Both the position numbers and the translations under genes were made by a program. Positions 19,420 through 27,205 of a DNA stretch of 52,210 nucleotides are shown here, in pieces. Source of the stretch: Pengzhenrongella frigida (lineage in GTDB: Bacteria > Actinomycetota > Actinomycetes > Actinomycetales > Cellulomonadaceae); NCBI RefSeq assembly GCF_004168625.1, contig NZ_SDWW01000034.1, positions 1-52,210 of the forward strand, written 5' to 3'. The notes beneath the pieces were generated by a model. It did not search any database. It saw only the letters and a program-made list of their open reading frames with translations, and was not told the DNA's origin. Positions within the stretch are counted from its first letter, which is position 1. Each line of letters opens with the position of its first letter.

Positions 19420-19965
19420 TCAGCCCAGCTCGCTGGTGCCCGAGTACAGGTGCAGGACGGGGACCTGCAGCGTCTCGCGGGCCCGCGAGGCCCAGTCGCG
19501 GTGGAAGGTGTCCTCCACGGCGTGCGGGTAGGTGACCACGACGATCTCGCGCACGATCCCGGCGGCGACCTCGGCACGCAGGGCCGGCAGCGGGTCGTCC
19601 TCGACGATCAGGCCCTCGGCCGTCGCCCCGGCCGCGGTGAACGCCGCGACGCTCGCCGCGAGCTGCTCGGCGGCCTCGGCCTTGGCCTCGGTGGGCTTCG
19701 GCTCGCGCCGCAGGACGTCGGAGAGCGCCTCACGCAGCTCGCCGAGGCCGAGGTGGTCGACGAACGACACGAGCATGTTGCGCTCGGTGTCGGCCGGGAC
19801 GAGCACCCGGTAGATCAGCGCGGGGTCGCCGTGCAGCTCCAGCACGTGCGCGACGTCGGCGTCGAGCAGGGTGTCCTCGGTCAGCACGACGATCGTGCTG
19901 GCGTCGGCCGGCGGCTGCGGGACGGTGGAGTTCGGGTCGGCGGGCGCGCTCGTGGGGTCGGTCAC
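19420..19965 (-). CDS. Hypothetical protein, USP/Rossmann-like
   Basis: A 181-residue protein I do not recognise with certainty. It alternates hydrophobic strands and helices (STIVVLTEDTLLDADVAHVL, ALIYRVLVPADTERNMLVSF, EIVVVTYPHAVEDTFHRDWA, VPVLHLYSGTSEL), compatible with a universal-stress or other Rossmann-like fold, and ends with a conserved-looking LHLYSGTSELG. The first 25 residues are Pro/Ser-rich. The GTG at 19965 has no Shine-Dalgarno but a TAGGCT -10 six bases upstream, which overlaps the stop codon of the upstream gene. So it can be transcribed on its own as a leaderless mRNA, within a run of minus-strand genes. Confidence 0.6.
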   Translation of the reverse strand: MTDPTSAPADPNSTVPQPPADASTIVVLTEDTLLDADVAHVLELHGDPALIYRVLVPADTERNMLVSFVDHLGLGELREALSDVLRREPKPTEAKAEAAEQLAASVAAFTAAGATAEGLIVEDDPLPALRAEVAAGIVREIVVVTYPHAVEDTFHRDWASRARETLQVPVLHLYSGTSELG

Positions 19966-19974
19966 CTGACGAGC

Positions 19975-20796
19975 CTAGAGGAGCCACCGACCGAGCAGAA
20001 CCGCGTCGGCGTGCAAGAGGTGGGCCGGGGTCGCGGCGAGGGCGGGGACGAACCACGGGGCCCCGTCGACGACCCGCGGCGCGGGACCACCGACGACCAG
20101 GGGGCTCCACGTCAGGCAGAGCTCGTCGACCAGCCCGGCCGTCAGCAGCTGGCCCAGCAGGCGGGGGCCGCCCTCGGCGAGCACCCGCACCAGGCCGCGG
20201 TCGGCGAGCGCCGCGAGCGCGGCGGGCAGGTCCACCCGGCCAGTGCCCGCGACGATCACCCGGTCGGCGCCGATCCGGGCCCGGAGGGCCTCGAGGTCGG
20301 GCCGGTCGGTGATGGTGACCACCAGCGGCGGGTGGTCCGAGTCGAGCAGGGCGGCCGGGAGCTCCCCGGTGCCGCTGACCACGGCGAGCTCCAGCGCGGC
20401 GCGCTGGCCTCGCGCCGCCCGGGACGCGGCGAGCTGCGCGGGCACGTCGATCGAGCCGTAGCCCTCGGCCCGGGCGGTCCCCGCGCCGATGAGGACGACG
20501 TCGGCAGCGGCGCGCAGCACGCCGAACACCCGCAGGTCCGCGTCGCCGTTGATCGTCCCGGAGCGGCGGTCCGCGCCGGTGGCGGCCCCGTCGAGGCTGG
20601 AGATCATGTTCACCCGCAGCCACACGGCCTTGCCTGAGGACGCAGCAGGGCCCGACGACGCGGCCGTGCCCGACGACGCCGGCGGGTGGGGGTAGAGCGC
20701 GATCAGCGCGCGTTCGCCGGGGTCGGCCGGCAGGTGCTCGCCGGCACGGGCGAGCGGGAGCAGGACGTCGAGCCCGGGCGGCTGGTGATCGGACAT
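19975..20796 (-). CDS. RibD C-terminal domain (pyrimidine) reductase family protein
   Basis: A 273-residue protein with the RibD-C / dihydrofolate-reductase-like fold. Signatures are LRVNMISSLDGAATGADRRS, INGDADLRVFGVLRAAADVV followed by LIGAGTARAEGYG, and the C-terminal VLAEGGPRLLGQLLTAGLVD plus ELCLTWSPLVVGG. RibD-C reduces a riboflavin-pathway pyrimidine intermediate with NADPH, but stand-alone members without the deaminase domain are common in actinobacteria and their substrate is usually unproven. An N-terminal 45-residue extension contains the small repeat ASSGTAASSGPAASSG. The ATG at 20796 has TAACCT (20803-20808) six bases upstream, so the mRNA is probably leaderless. It is divergent from the ATPase gene. 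Confidence 0.8.
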   Translation of the reverse strand: MSDHQPPGLDVLLPLARAGEHLPADPGERALIALYPHPPASSGTAASSGPAASSGKAVWLRVNMISSLDGAATGADRRSGTINGDADLRVFGVLRAAADVVLIGAGTARAEGYGSIDVPAQLAASRAARGQRAALELAVVSGTGELPAALLDSDHPPLVVTITDRPDLEALRARIGADRVIVAGTGRVDLPAALAALADRGLVRVLAEGGPRLLGQLLTAGLVDELCLTWSPLVVGGPAPRVVDGAPWFVPALAATPAHLLHADAVLLGRWLL

Positions 20797-20802
20797 GGCC
20801 CC

Positions 20803-20854
20803 AGGTTAGGTCCGACCGGGGGTGGCCCGGGCGCGGGGGAGCCGGGCTTAGGCT
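20803..20854. promoter_or_regulatory. Divergent leaderless promoters
   Basis: On the minus strand TAACCT (20803-20808) lies 6 bases before the reductase ATG; on the plus strand TAGGCT (20849-20854) lies 8 bases before the ATPase GTG. Neither gene has a Shine-Dalgarno. The two -10 elements are only about 40 bases apart, so the two promoters overlap face to back. Confidence 0.5.
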
Positions 20855-20862
20855 CGCTGATC

Positions 20863-21918
20863 GTGACCCTCACCGACGTCGGCAGCCCCGCTCCTGCCAG
20901 TCTCGCGGAGCGGCGACCGCGGGTCCCCACCGCCCGGCTGCTGGGTGAGCTGGTTCCGCCGCGCCACTTCGCCGGGGAGTCGTTCGACACCTACCGGCCG
21001 GATCCGGCCTTCGACAGCCAGCTGGCCGCCGTCACGCGGCTGCGCGTCGTGGCCGAGGTGATCAGCGTCGCGGCCGGTGGTTCCTGGCGCACCCGCCGGC
21101 GTCGGGCGGCGCCGCCGGCCGTGTACCTGGACGGCGGGTTCGGGGTCGGCAAGACCCACCTGCTGGCCGCCATGGCGCACGCCGTCGGCCCGGCCGACGC
21201 CGCCTTCGGGACCTTCGTGGAGTACACGAACCTCGTGGGGGCCCTCGGGTTCGCCGCGACCGTCGAGGCGCTGGCGACCAACCGGCTGGTCGCCATCGAC
21301 GAGTTCGAGCTGGACGACCCGGGGGACACCGTGCTGATGTCGCGGCTCCTGCGGGAGCTCGCGGACCGCGGGGTCGCGCTGGCGGCGTCCTCGAACACGC
21401 TGCCGGACTCGCTCGGCGAGGGCCGGTTCGCCGCGGAGGACTTCCTGCGCGAGATCCAGGCGATGGCGGCCCGCTTCGAGGTGCTCCGCATCGACGGTGA
21501 GGACTACCGCCACCGCGCGACGGTCACCGACGCGAGCCCGTTGCCCGACGCCGTCGTGCGCGCGGCCGTGCTGGGCGACCCGGCGGCGACGCTCGACGAC
21601 TTCGCGACCTTGCTCGGCCACCTCGCGGCGGTGCACCCCAGCCGGTACGGCGCCCTGCTCGACGACGTCTCGCTCGTCGGGTTGACCGGGGTGGCCCCGG
21701 TCACCGACCAGAACGCCGCGCTGCGGCTGGTCGTGCTGGTCGACCGGCTCTACGACCGCGACGTGCCGGTCCTGCTCGGCGGCACCGGGGAGCACGGGCT
21801 GTTCACCCCGGCCATGCTGCAGGGCGGCTACCGCAAGAAGTACTACCGCGCCCTGTCGCGGCTCGGCGCGCTCGCCGAGCAGGGGCGGGCGGGGACCCGG
21901 CCCACGTCGGCGGCGTAG
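20863..21918 (+). CDS. zapE: AFG1/ZapE-type ATPase
   Basis: A 351-residue P-loop ATPase of the AFG1-like family; in E. coli ZapE associates with the Z-ring during division. The Walker A is YLDGGFGVGKTHLLAAMAH, Walker B is RLVAIDEFELDDPGD, and a sensor-like LAASSNTLPDSLGEGRF follows; the C-terminus has the conserved FTPAMLQGGYRKKYYRALSR. Actinobacterial members share the TYxPxxxFxSQ region (FDTYRPDPAFDSQ). The GTG at 20863 is chosen for the TAGGCT -10 eight bases upstream and lack of any Shine-Dalgarno. It is a single gene facing convergently toward ppk2. The role in division is inferred from family only. Confidence 0.85.
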   Translation: MTLTDVGSPAPASLAERRPRVPTARLLGELVPPRHFAGESFDTYRPDPAFDSQLAAVTRLRVVAEVISVAAGGSWRTRRRRAAPPAVYLDGGFGVGKTHLLAAMAHAVGPADAAFGTFVEYTNLVGALGFAATVEALATNRLVAIDEFELDDPGDTVLMSRLLRELADRGVALAASSNTLPDSLGEGRFAAEDFLREIQAMAARFEVLRIDGEDYRHRATVTDASPLPDAVVRAAVLGDPAATLDDFATLLGHLAAVHPSRYGALLDDVSLVGLTGVAPVTDQNAALRLVVLVDRLYDRDVPVLLGGTGEHGLFTPAMLQGGYRKKYYRALSRLGALAEQGRAGTRPTSAA

Positions 21919-21949
21919 CGGACGGTCACGCGTACCGGGCAGGGCCGGG

Positions 21950-22807
21950 TCAGAGCACCTGGGCGTCCAGCCGGTCCTTCTCGGCCTCGACGTCGAACGT
22001 GACCGGGGGCCAGCGGGGGTCGAGATCGCGCAGCGCCTGGGTCAACAGCTCGGCGACGGCGAGCCGGGCGTACCACTTGCGGTCGGCCGGGATCACGAAC
22101 CACGGCGCACGATCGGTGTTGGTCCGGTCGAACACCGCCTGGTAGGCCTCGGTGTACCGGGGCCAGAGCACGCGCTCGTCCAGATCACCGGGCTTGTACT
22201 TCCAGCGTTTGTCTTCGCGGTCCAGCCGCTCGCGCAACCGGGCCCGCTGCTCGTCCGGGGAGATGACCAGGGCGACCTTCACCACCGTCGTGCCGGAGTC
22301 GACCACGTCCTTCTCGAAGTCGTTGATCTCCTCGTAGCGCGCACCCCAGACGGTCGGCGGGACGAGGTCGTGCACGCGCACCACGAGCACGTCCTCGTAG
22401 TGCGAGCGGTCGAAGACGCCGATCCGGCCGGGCTCGGGGAGCGCCTGCCCGATCCGCCACAGGTAGTGGTGCGCGCGTTCCTGCTCGGTCGGCACCCCGA
22501 ACGCCCGGTGCGTGACGCCCTGCGGCTCGACGTAGCCGATGACGTGCCGCACGATCCCGCCCTTGCCGGAGGTGTCCATGCCCTGCAGCACGAGCAGGAC
22601 CGAGCGGCTGCCCCCGGTCCGGCTCTGCGCGAAGAGGCGTTCCTGGAGCTCGGCGAGCTCGAGGCCGACCTCGGCCAGCCGGGCCTCGGCGTCCTCCGAG
22701 TCGCCCTTCCAGCCCGGGGTCGACGACGGGTCGAGGTCCGCCAGGCGGAAGCCCCGGTCCGGCCGAAGCGCCTCGCGTGCGGGCCTGGTCCAACCGTCCT
22801 TGGCCAT
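21950..22807 (-). CDS. ppk2: Polyphosphate kinase 2 family protein
   Basis: A 285-residue PPK2-family phosphotransferase, which transfers phosphate from polyphosphate to a nucleoside (di)phosphate. The P-loop VLQGMDTSGKGGIVRHVIG, the lid-side FDRSHYEDVLVVRV, and DREDKRWKYKPGDLDER with the following W..Y.EAY motif are complete. A single-domain protein of this size belongs to the short PPK2 class; whether it makes ADP, ATP or both cannot be told here. The ATG at 22807 has an excellent GGGGAGGAA. A TAGGCT -10 (22836-22841) overlaps the last codon of treZ, so it may have its own promoter just downstream of the trehalose genes. Confidence 0.92.
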   Translation of the reverse strand: MAKDGWTRPAREALRPDRGFRLADLDPSSTPGWKGDSEDAEARLAEVGLELAELQERLFAQSRTGGSRSVLLVLQGMDTSGKGGIVRHVIGYVEPQGVTHRAFGVPTEQERAHHYLWRIGQALPEPGRIGVFDRSHYEDVLVVRVHDLVPPTVWGARYEEINDFEKDVVDSGTTVVKVALVISPDEQRARLRERLDREDKRWKYKPGDLDERVLWPRYTEAYQAVFDRTNTDRAPWFVIPADRKWYARLAVAELLTQALRDLDPRWPPVTFDVEAEKDRLDAQVL

Positions 22808-22838
22808 GGTTCCTCCCCGGGTTGCTCTTTGGTCGAGC

Positions 22839-24677
22839 CTATTGTTCGGGCGGTCCCTGGTGCCCGACGACGGCGACCGAGCGCCCGGGCAGGACGGCGT
22901 CGCCGTTCGCGAGGAACGCCGCACCCCAGTTCGCGAGCACCTGGCCGGTCCCCGACAGCTCGAGCGGGACCCGCCGTTCCTCCGCGGACAGGTTCACCAC
23001 GACCCGGACGTCGCCGCGGTGCACCACGATCCAGGACGCGTCCGCCGGGGTGGCCCAGCCGGCGGTGGTGTCCCACCGCACGCTCGTCCGGCGGCGGTCG
23101 CCGCTGCCGAGGTCGGCCACGGTCCGGCGCAGCGTGATCAGCTCGCGGTACCAGTCGAGCAGGCGGGCGCTCGCGGGCCGGGCCGGCTCGTCCCAGTCCA
23201 GCCGGCTGGCCGCGAGGGTCGCCGGGGACTGCGGGTCGGGCACGTCCAGCGTGCCGTCGATCGCGACGCTCGGGTACAGCTCCGCCCAGCCGTGCGTGGC
23301 GAACTCGGCGCGGCGCCCGACCCGGACCGCCTCGGCCAGATCGGGGTCGGAGTGGTCGGTGAAGTAGAGCCAGGGCGTGCGGGCGCCCCACTCCTCGCCC
23401 ATGAAGATCATCGGGGTGTACGGCGAGGTCAGCACGAGGGCGGCCGAGGCGGCGAGCGCACCCGCGTCGAGGTGGTCGGAGGGCCGGTCGCCGAGGGCGC
23501 GGTTGCCGACCTGGTCGTGGTCGGAGCCGAACACGACGAACCGGTGCCCGTCCAGGTCCGCGGGCACCGGCGCGCCCCAGGGCTTGCCCCGGAACCCGGA
23601 CCAGCCGCCGTCGGGCACGAAGACGCGGGTGAGGGCCGCGGTCAGCGCCGCAGGGGTCCCGGTGTCGGCGAAGTAGCCCTGACGCTCGCCGGTGAGCAGC
23701 GCGTGGATGGCATGGTGGACGTCGTCGGCCCACTGGGCGGTCATGCCCAGGCCCGAACTGGCGACCGGGGTCACCGTCGCCGGGTCGTTGCGGTCCGACT
23801 CCGCGATGAGCGACAGCGGCCGCCCGACGGCGCGCGAGAGCTCGGCGACCTCGTCCGAGAGCTGCGCCAGGAGGTGCCGGGGCGAGTCGTCGACCAGCGC
23901 GTGCACGGCGTCCAGCCGCAGCGCGTCGAGATGGAAGTCGCGCAGCCACCGCAGCGCGTTGTCGCAGATCCACCGCCGGACCTCGTCCGCGCCGGGGCCG
24001 TCGAGGTTGACCGCGCGACCCCACGGGGTGTGGTGCGTCTCGGTGAAGTACGGGCCGAACGTGTCGAGGTAGTTCCCGGAGGGCCCGAGGTGGTTGTAGA
24101 CCACGTCCAGGCAGACCGCGAGCCCGCGCACGTGCGCGGCGGCGACGAAGCGCTGCAGCGCGGCCGGACCGCCGTACGGCTCATGCACCGCGTACAGGTC
24201 GACGCCGTCGTACCCCCAGCCGTGCGTGCCCTCGAAGGCGGCCAGCGGCATGAGCTCGATCAGGTCGATCCCGAGGGTGGCGAGGTGGTCGAGCCGTTCG
24301 ATGGCGGCGTCGAGGGTGCCGGCCGGGGTGAACGTCCCGACGTGCAGCTCGTAGATGACCGAGTCGCGGACGTCCCGGCCGGCCCAGACGGTGTCCGGCC
24401 AGGCGAAGGCGGCGGTGTCGAAGACCCGGCTGGCCGCGTGCACGCCGGCCGGCTGCCAGGCGGATCGGGGGTCGGGACGCGGCGGGCCGCCGTCGACCGC
24501 GAACGCGTAGTCCGTGCCGTGGGCGAGCCCGGGGGCGTCGTCGGGCAGGTGCCACCGGCCGCCGTCGCCGCGCACGAGCGCGACCGGTGCGCTGGTCGGC
24601 CCGGACGGGGCCGGGCCCAGGTCGAGGTCGACCGAGACCGCGTCGGGGGCCCAGACGAACGGGCGGAAGGCCGTCAC
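22839..24677 (-). CDS. treZ: Malto-oligosyltrehalose trehalohydrolase
   Basis: A 612-residue GH13 enzyme that releases trehalose from maltooligosyltrehalose, the last step of the TreX-TreY-TreZ route from glycogen. An N-terminal CBM48-like domain (FVWAPDAVSVDLDL) precedes the barrel. Barrel motifs are CLDVVYNHLGPSGNYL, the nucleophile region LRLDAVHALVDDS, the acid/base region SLIAESDRNDP and VFGSDHDQVGNRA; MIFMGEEWGARTPWLYFTDH is typical for TreZ. The GTG start overlaps the treY stop by four bases. Length is near the family average. It ends 31 bases before the ppk2 start. Confidence 0.95.
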   Translation of the reverse strand: MTAFRPFVWAPDAVSVDLDLGPAPSGPTSAPVALVRGDGGRWHLPDDAPGLAHGTDYAFAVDGGPPRPDPRSAWQPAGVHAASRVFDTAAFAWPDTVWAGRDVRDSVIYELHVGTFTPAGTLDAAIERLDHLATLGIDLIELMPLAAFEGTHGWGYDGVDLYAVHEPYGGPAALQRFVAAAHVRGLAVCLDVVYNHLGPSGNYLDTFGPYFTETHHTPWGRAVNLDGPGADEVRRWICDNALRWLRDFHLDALRLDAVHALVDDSPRHLLAQLSDEVAELSRAVGRPLSLIAESDRNDPATVTPVASSGLGMTAQWADDVHHAIHALLTGERQGYFADTGTPAALTAALTRVFVPDGGWSGFRGKPWGAPVPADLDGHRFVVFGSDHDQVGNRALGDRPSDHLDAGALAASAALVLTSPYTPMIFMGEEWGARTPWLYFTDHSDPDLAEAVRVGRRAEFATHGWAELYPSVAIDGTLDVPDPQSPATLAASRLDWDEPARPASARLLDWYRELITLRRTVADLGSGDRRRTSVRWDTTAGWATPADASWIVVHRGDVRVVVNLSAEERRVPLELSGTGQVLANWGAAFLANGDAVLPGRSVAVVGHQGPPEQ

Positions 24678-27205
24678 AGTCCGGCTCGCACGAGGAGCGC
24701 CACCGGGAGCCGCTCGAGGAGCGGGGCGATGGGTTGCACGCCGCCGGTGACGACGCGGTCCGAGAGCACGTCGACCCAGTCACCCTCCGGCAGTGCGATG
24801 GTGTGCCCGGCCCAGCCGCGCAGCCGGTCGAGGCCGACGGCGAGCCGGGTGGCGAGCGTGACGACCTGCGGGGCGCCGTCCACGGTGCGTGCGAACGCGA
24901 ACGCGTGGCCGGTCGAGGTCGCGAGCGGGGTGTACCCCGCGTGCGTCCCGATGAACGCCTCGGGCAGGTCCCGGCGCAGGCGCAGGGCCCGCGAGGTGAC
25001 GAGCAGCTTCTCGTCGGCCAGGTCGCGCGGGGTCGTCCCGGTGTCGAGCCGGGCGAGCCGGGCGGCCAGCGCGTCGTGGTCGACCGGGCGACGGTTGTCC
25101 GGGTCGACCAGGGTGAGCGTGGGCACCTCCGTGCCCTGGTAGACGTCGGCCACGCCGGGGATGGTCAGCTGCACCAGCTTGGTGCCGAGGGTGGCCACCT
25201 GGACCCCGACCGCCGTGCGTGCGACCCAGTCGCCGAACAGCTCGGCCACCTTCGGGTCGGCGAGGGCGCGCGTCGCCACCTCGATCAGCGCCGCCTCGTA
25301 GGCCTCGTCGGGCGCGGTCCAGCGGGTCCGGTCCTTGGACTCCCGGGCCGCCTTGATGAGGTACTCGGTGACCCGGCCGGTGGCGATCGGGCCGTCCTCG
25401 GACCAGGTGCCCGCGAGGGTCTGCCAGAGCAGGTTCTCGGTCCGCCCGTCGAGCAGGGCGGTGCGGTAGCCCGCGCTCGCGGCCCGCAGGTCGTCGACCA
25501 GCACCGCCCACTCGGTGGACAGCTCGGTGAGCACCCCGAGGCGGTTGCGGGTGTCCTCGCCGCGCTTGGTGTCGTGCGTGGACAGCGTGGTCATGCCGAC
25601 CGGCGTCTGCCACTGGGCGCGCGCGGCCCAGGCGTGCAGCTCCTCGAGCCGGAACGAGAACCGGCTCGGCTCGCCGCCGACCTCGCACAGCCCGACCTCG
25701 TGCGTCCAGCGGTAGAACGCGGTGTCCTCGACCCCCTTGGCCATGACGGCCCCGCAGGTCTGCTGGAACCGGACCACGAGCTCGTCCCGGCGGGCACCGC
25801 GGGTGCGCCCGGCGCTGCCGGCCTCGCGGCCCATCAGCAGGTCCACGAGCACATCCATGGTGGCGGACCGCTCCGGTGTCAGCCGCGCCCGGGCGATCTC
25901 GGCCGCCGCGCCCAGGGCCTCGGCGCTCGCAGGGTGCATCGCCTCGCCGGGCACGACGTAGGCGCGGTACCGGTCGAAGGCGACCAGCAGCTCGATCAGG
26001 CAGTCCTGGAGGGCTCGCCAGGTGTGGTCCCGCAGCCGCAGGTCGTCCCGGCAGATGCTGGCGGCGAGCTCGGTGAGCCGGTGGACCTCGGCGTACAGGG
26101 CGCCGTCGACGATCTCGCGCTTGGCCTGGTCGATGATGCGGGGCAGATCGGCCGGGCTGTCTCCGGTGATCCGGTGCATGAGGGCGCCCAGGGTCGTGGC
26201 GCCGCCCGGGTCCGTGAACGTCGACTGCAGCCGCCACAGGCCTTCGTAGCCGGTGGTGCCGACGGTGACCCAGTCGGCGGGGAGCTCCTCGTCGCCGGCC
26301 AGGATCTTCTCGACGGCGACCCAGGCGCCGTCGGTCGCGTCCGCGAGGCGCGAGAGGTATCCGCCCGGGTCGGCCAGGCCGTCGGGGTGGTCGATGCGCA
26401 GGCCGTCGATGATGCCGGCGGCAAGGAGCTCGAGGACCAGGGCGTGGGACGCGTCGAAGACCTCGGGGTCCTCCACGCGGATGGCCGCGAGCGTGCCGAC
26501 GTCGAAGAACCGCCGGTAGTTGAGCTCCTCGTCCGCGACCCGCCAGTAGGCCAGGCGGTAGTGCTGGCGGTCGACGAGCTCGCCCAGCGGGAGGGCGGCC
26601 GTGCCGGTCCGGACCGGGAAGACGTGCTCGTGGTAGCGGAGCACGTCGATCTCGCCGGCGTCCTCGTGCCCCGGGATGACCGCGCGGTCCAGGACGAGCT
26701 CGCCGGAAGCGAGCACGGCCCCGATCCGGTCGCCCAGGACCGGCATGAGCAGCGCACCCTCGCCCGCCGACCAGTCGACGTCGAACCACGCGGCGTACTC
26801 GGACTCGGGACCGTCGCTCAGCACCGACCACAGCGCGCGGTTGTGCCAGACCGGGGTCGGCACGGCCATGTGGTTGGGCACGATGTCGAGGATGAGCCCG
26901 AGCCCGCGCCCGTGGGCCGCGGCGGCGAGCCGGTCGAGGGCCGCCCGCCCGCCCAGCAGCGGCGCGATCTCGGTGTGGTCGACGACGTCGTAGCCGTGCG
27001 TCGAGCCGGGCGCGGCGGTCAGCACGGGGGAGAGGTAGACGTGCGTGACGCCCAGGTCCGCGAGGTACGGGACGAGCGCGGCGGCGTCGTCCAGGGTGAG
27101 GTCGCTGCCGAGCTGCAGCCGGTAGGTCGAGACCGGGACCGGTCGGCCGGGGCCGGGCCGCCGCCGGGCCGAGCCGGCCTGGGTGCCCTCCGGCGCGTCG
27201 CTCAC
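24674..27205 (-). CDS. treY: Malto-oligosyltrehalose synthase
   Basis: An 843-residue GH13 enzyme that isomerises the reducing-end alpha-1,4 bond of a maltooligosaccharide to alpha-1,1, making maltooligosyltrehalose. TreY hallmarks are present: VSTYRLQLGSDLTLDDAAAL at the N-terminus, YLSPVLTAAPGSTHGYDVVD, ILDIVPNHMAV, GLRIDHPDGLADP with the catalytic aspartate, and MAKGVEDTAFYRWT. Length is somewhat above the usual 720-830. The first 22 residues are a Pro/Arg/Gly-rich lead. The GTG start overlaps the treX stop and its stop overlaps the treZ start, both as GTGA, so the three are one tightly coupled operon. Confidence 0.95.
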   Translation of the reverse strand: MSDAPEGTQAGSARRRPGPGRPVPVSTYRLQLGSDLTLDDAAALVPYLADLGVTHVYLSPVLTAAPGSTHGYDVVDHTEIAPLLGGRAALDRLAAAAHGRGLGLILDIVPNHMAVPTPVWHNRALWSVLSDGPESEYAAWFDVDWSAGEGALLMPVLGDRIGAVLASGELVLDRAVIPGHEDAGEIDVLRYHEHVFPVRTGTAALPLGELVDRQHYRLAYWRVADEELNYRRFFDVGTLAAIRVEDPEVFDASHALVLELLAAGIIDGLRIDHPDGLADPGGYLSRLADATDGAWVAVEKILAGDEELPADWVTVGTTGYEGLWRLQSTFTDPGGATTLGALMHRITGDSPADLPRIIDQAKREIVDGALYAEVHRLTELAASICRDDLRLRDHTWRALQDCLIELLVAFDRYRAYVVPGEAMHPASAEALGAAAEIARARLTPERSATMDVLVDLLMGREAGSAGRTRGARRDELVVRFQQTCGAVMAKGVEDTAFYRWTHEVGLCEVGGEPSRFSFRLEELHAWAARAQWQTPVGMTTLSTHDTKRGEDTRNRLGVLTELSTEWAVLVDDLRAASAGYRTALLDGRTENLLWQTLAGTWSEDGPIATGRVTEYLIKAARESKDRTRWTAPDEAYEAALIEVATRALADPKVAELFGDWVARTAVGVQVATLGTKLVQLTIPGVADVYQGTEVPTLTLVDPDNRRPVDHDALAARLARLDTGTTPRDLADEKLLVTSRALRLRRDLPEAFIGTHAGYTPLATSTGHAFAFARTVDGAPQVVTLATRLAVGLDRLRGWAGHTIALPEGDWVDVLSDRVVTGGVQPIAPLLERLPVALLVRAGL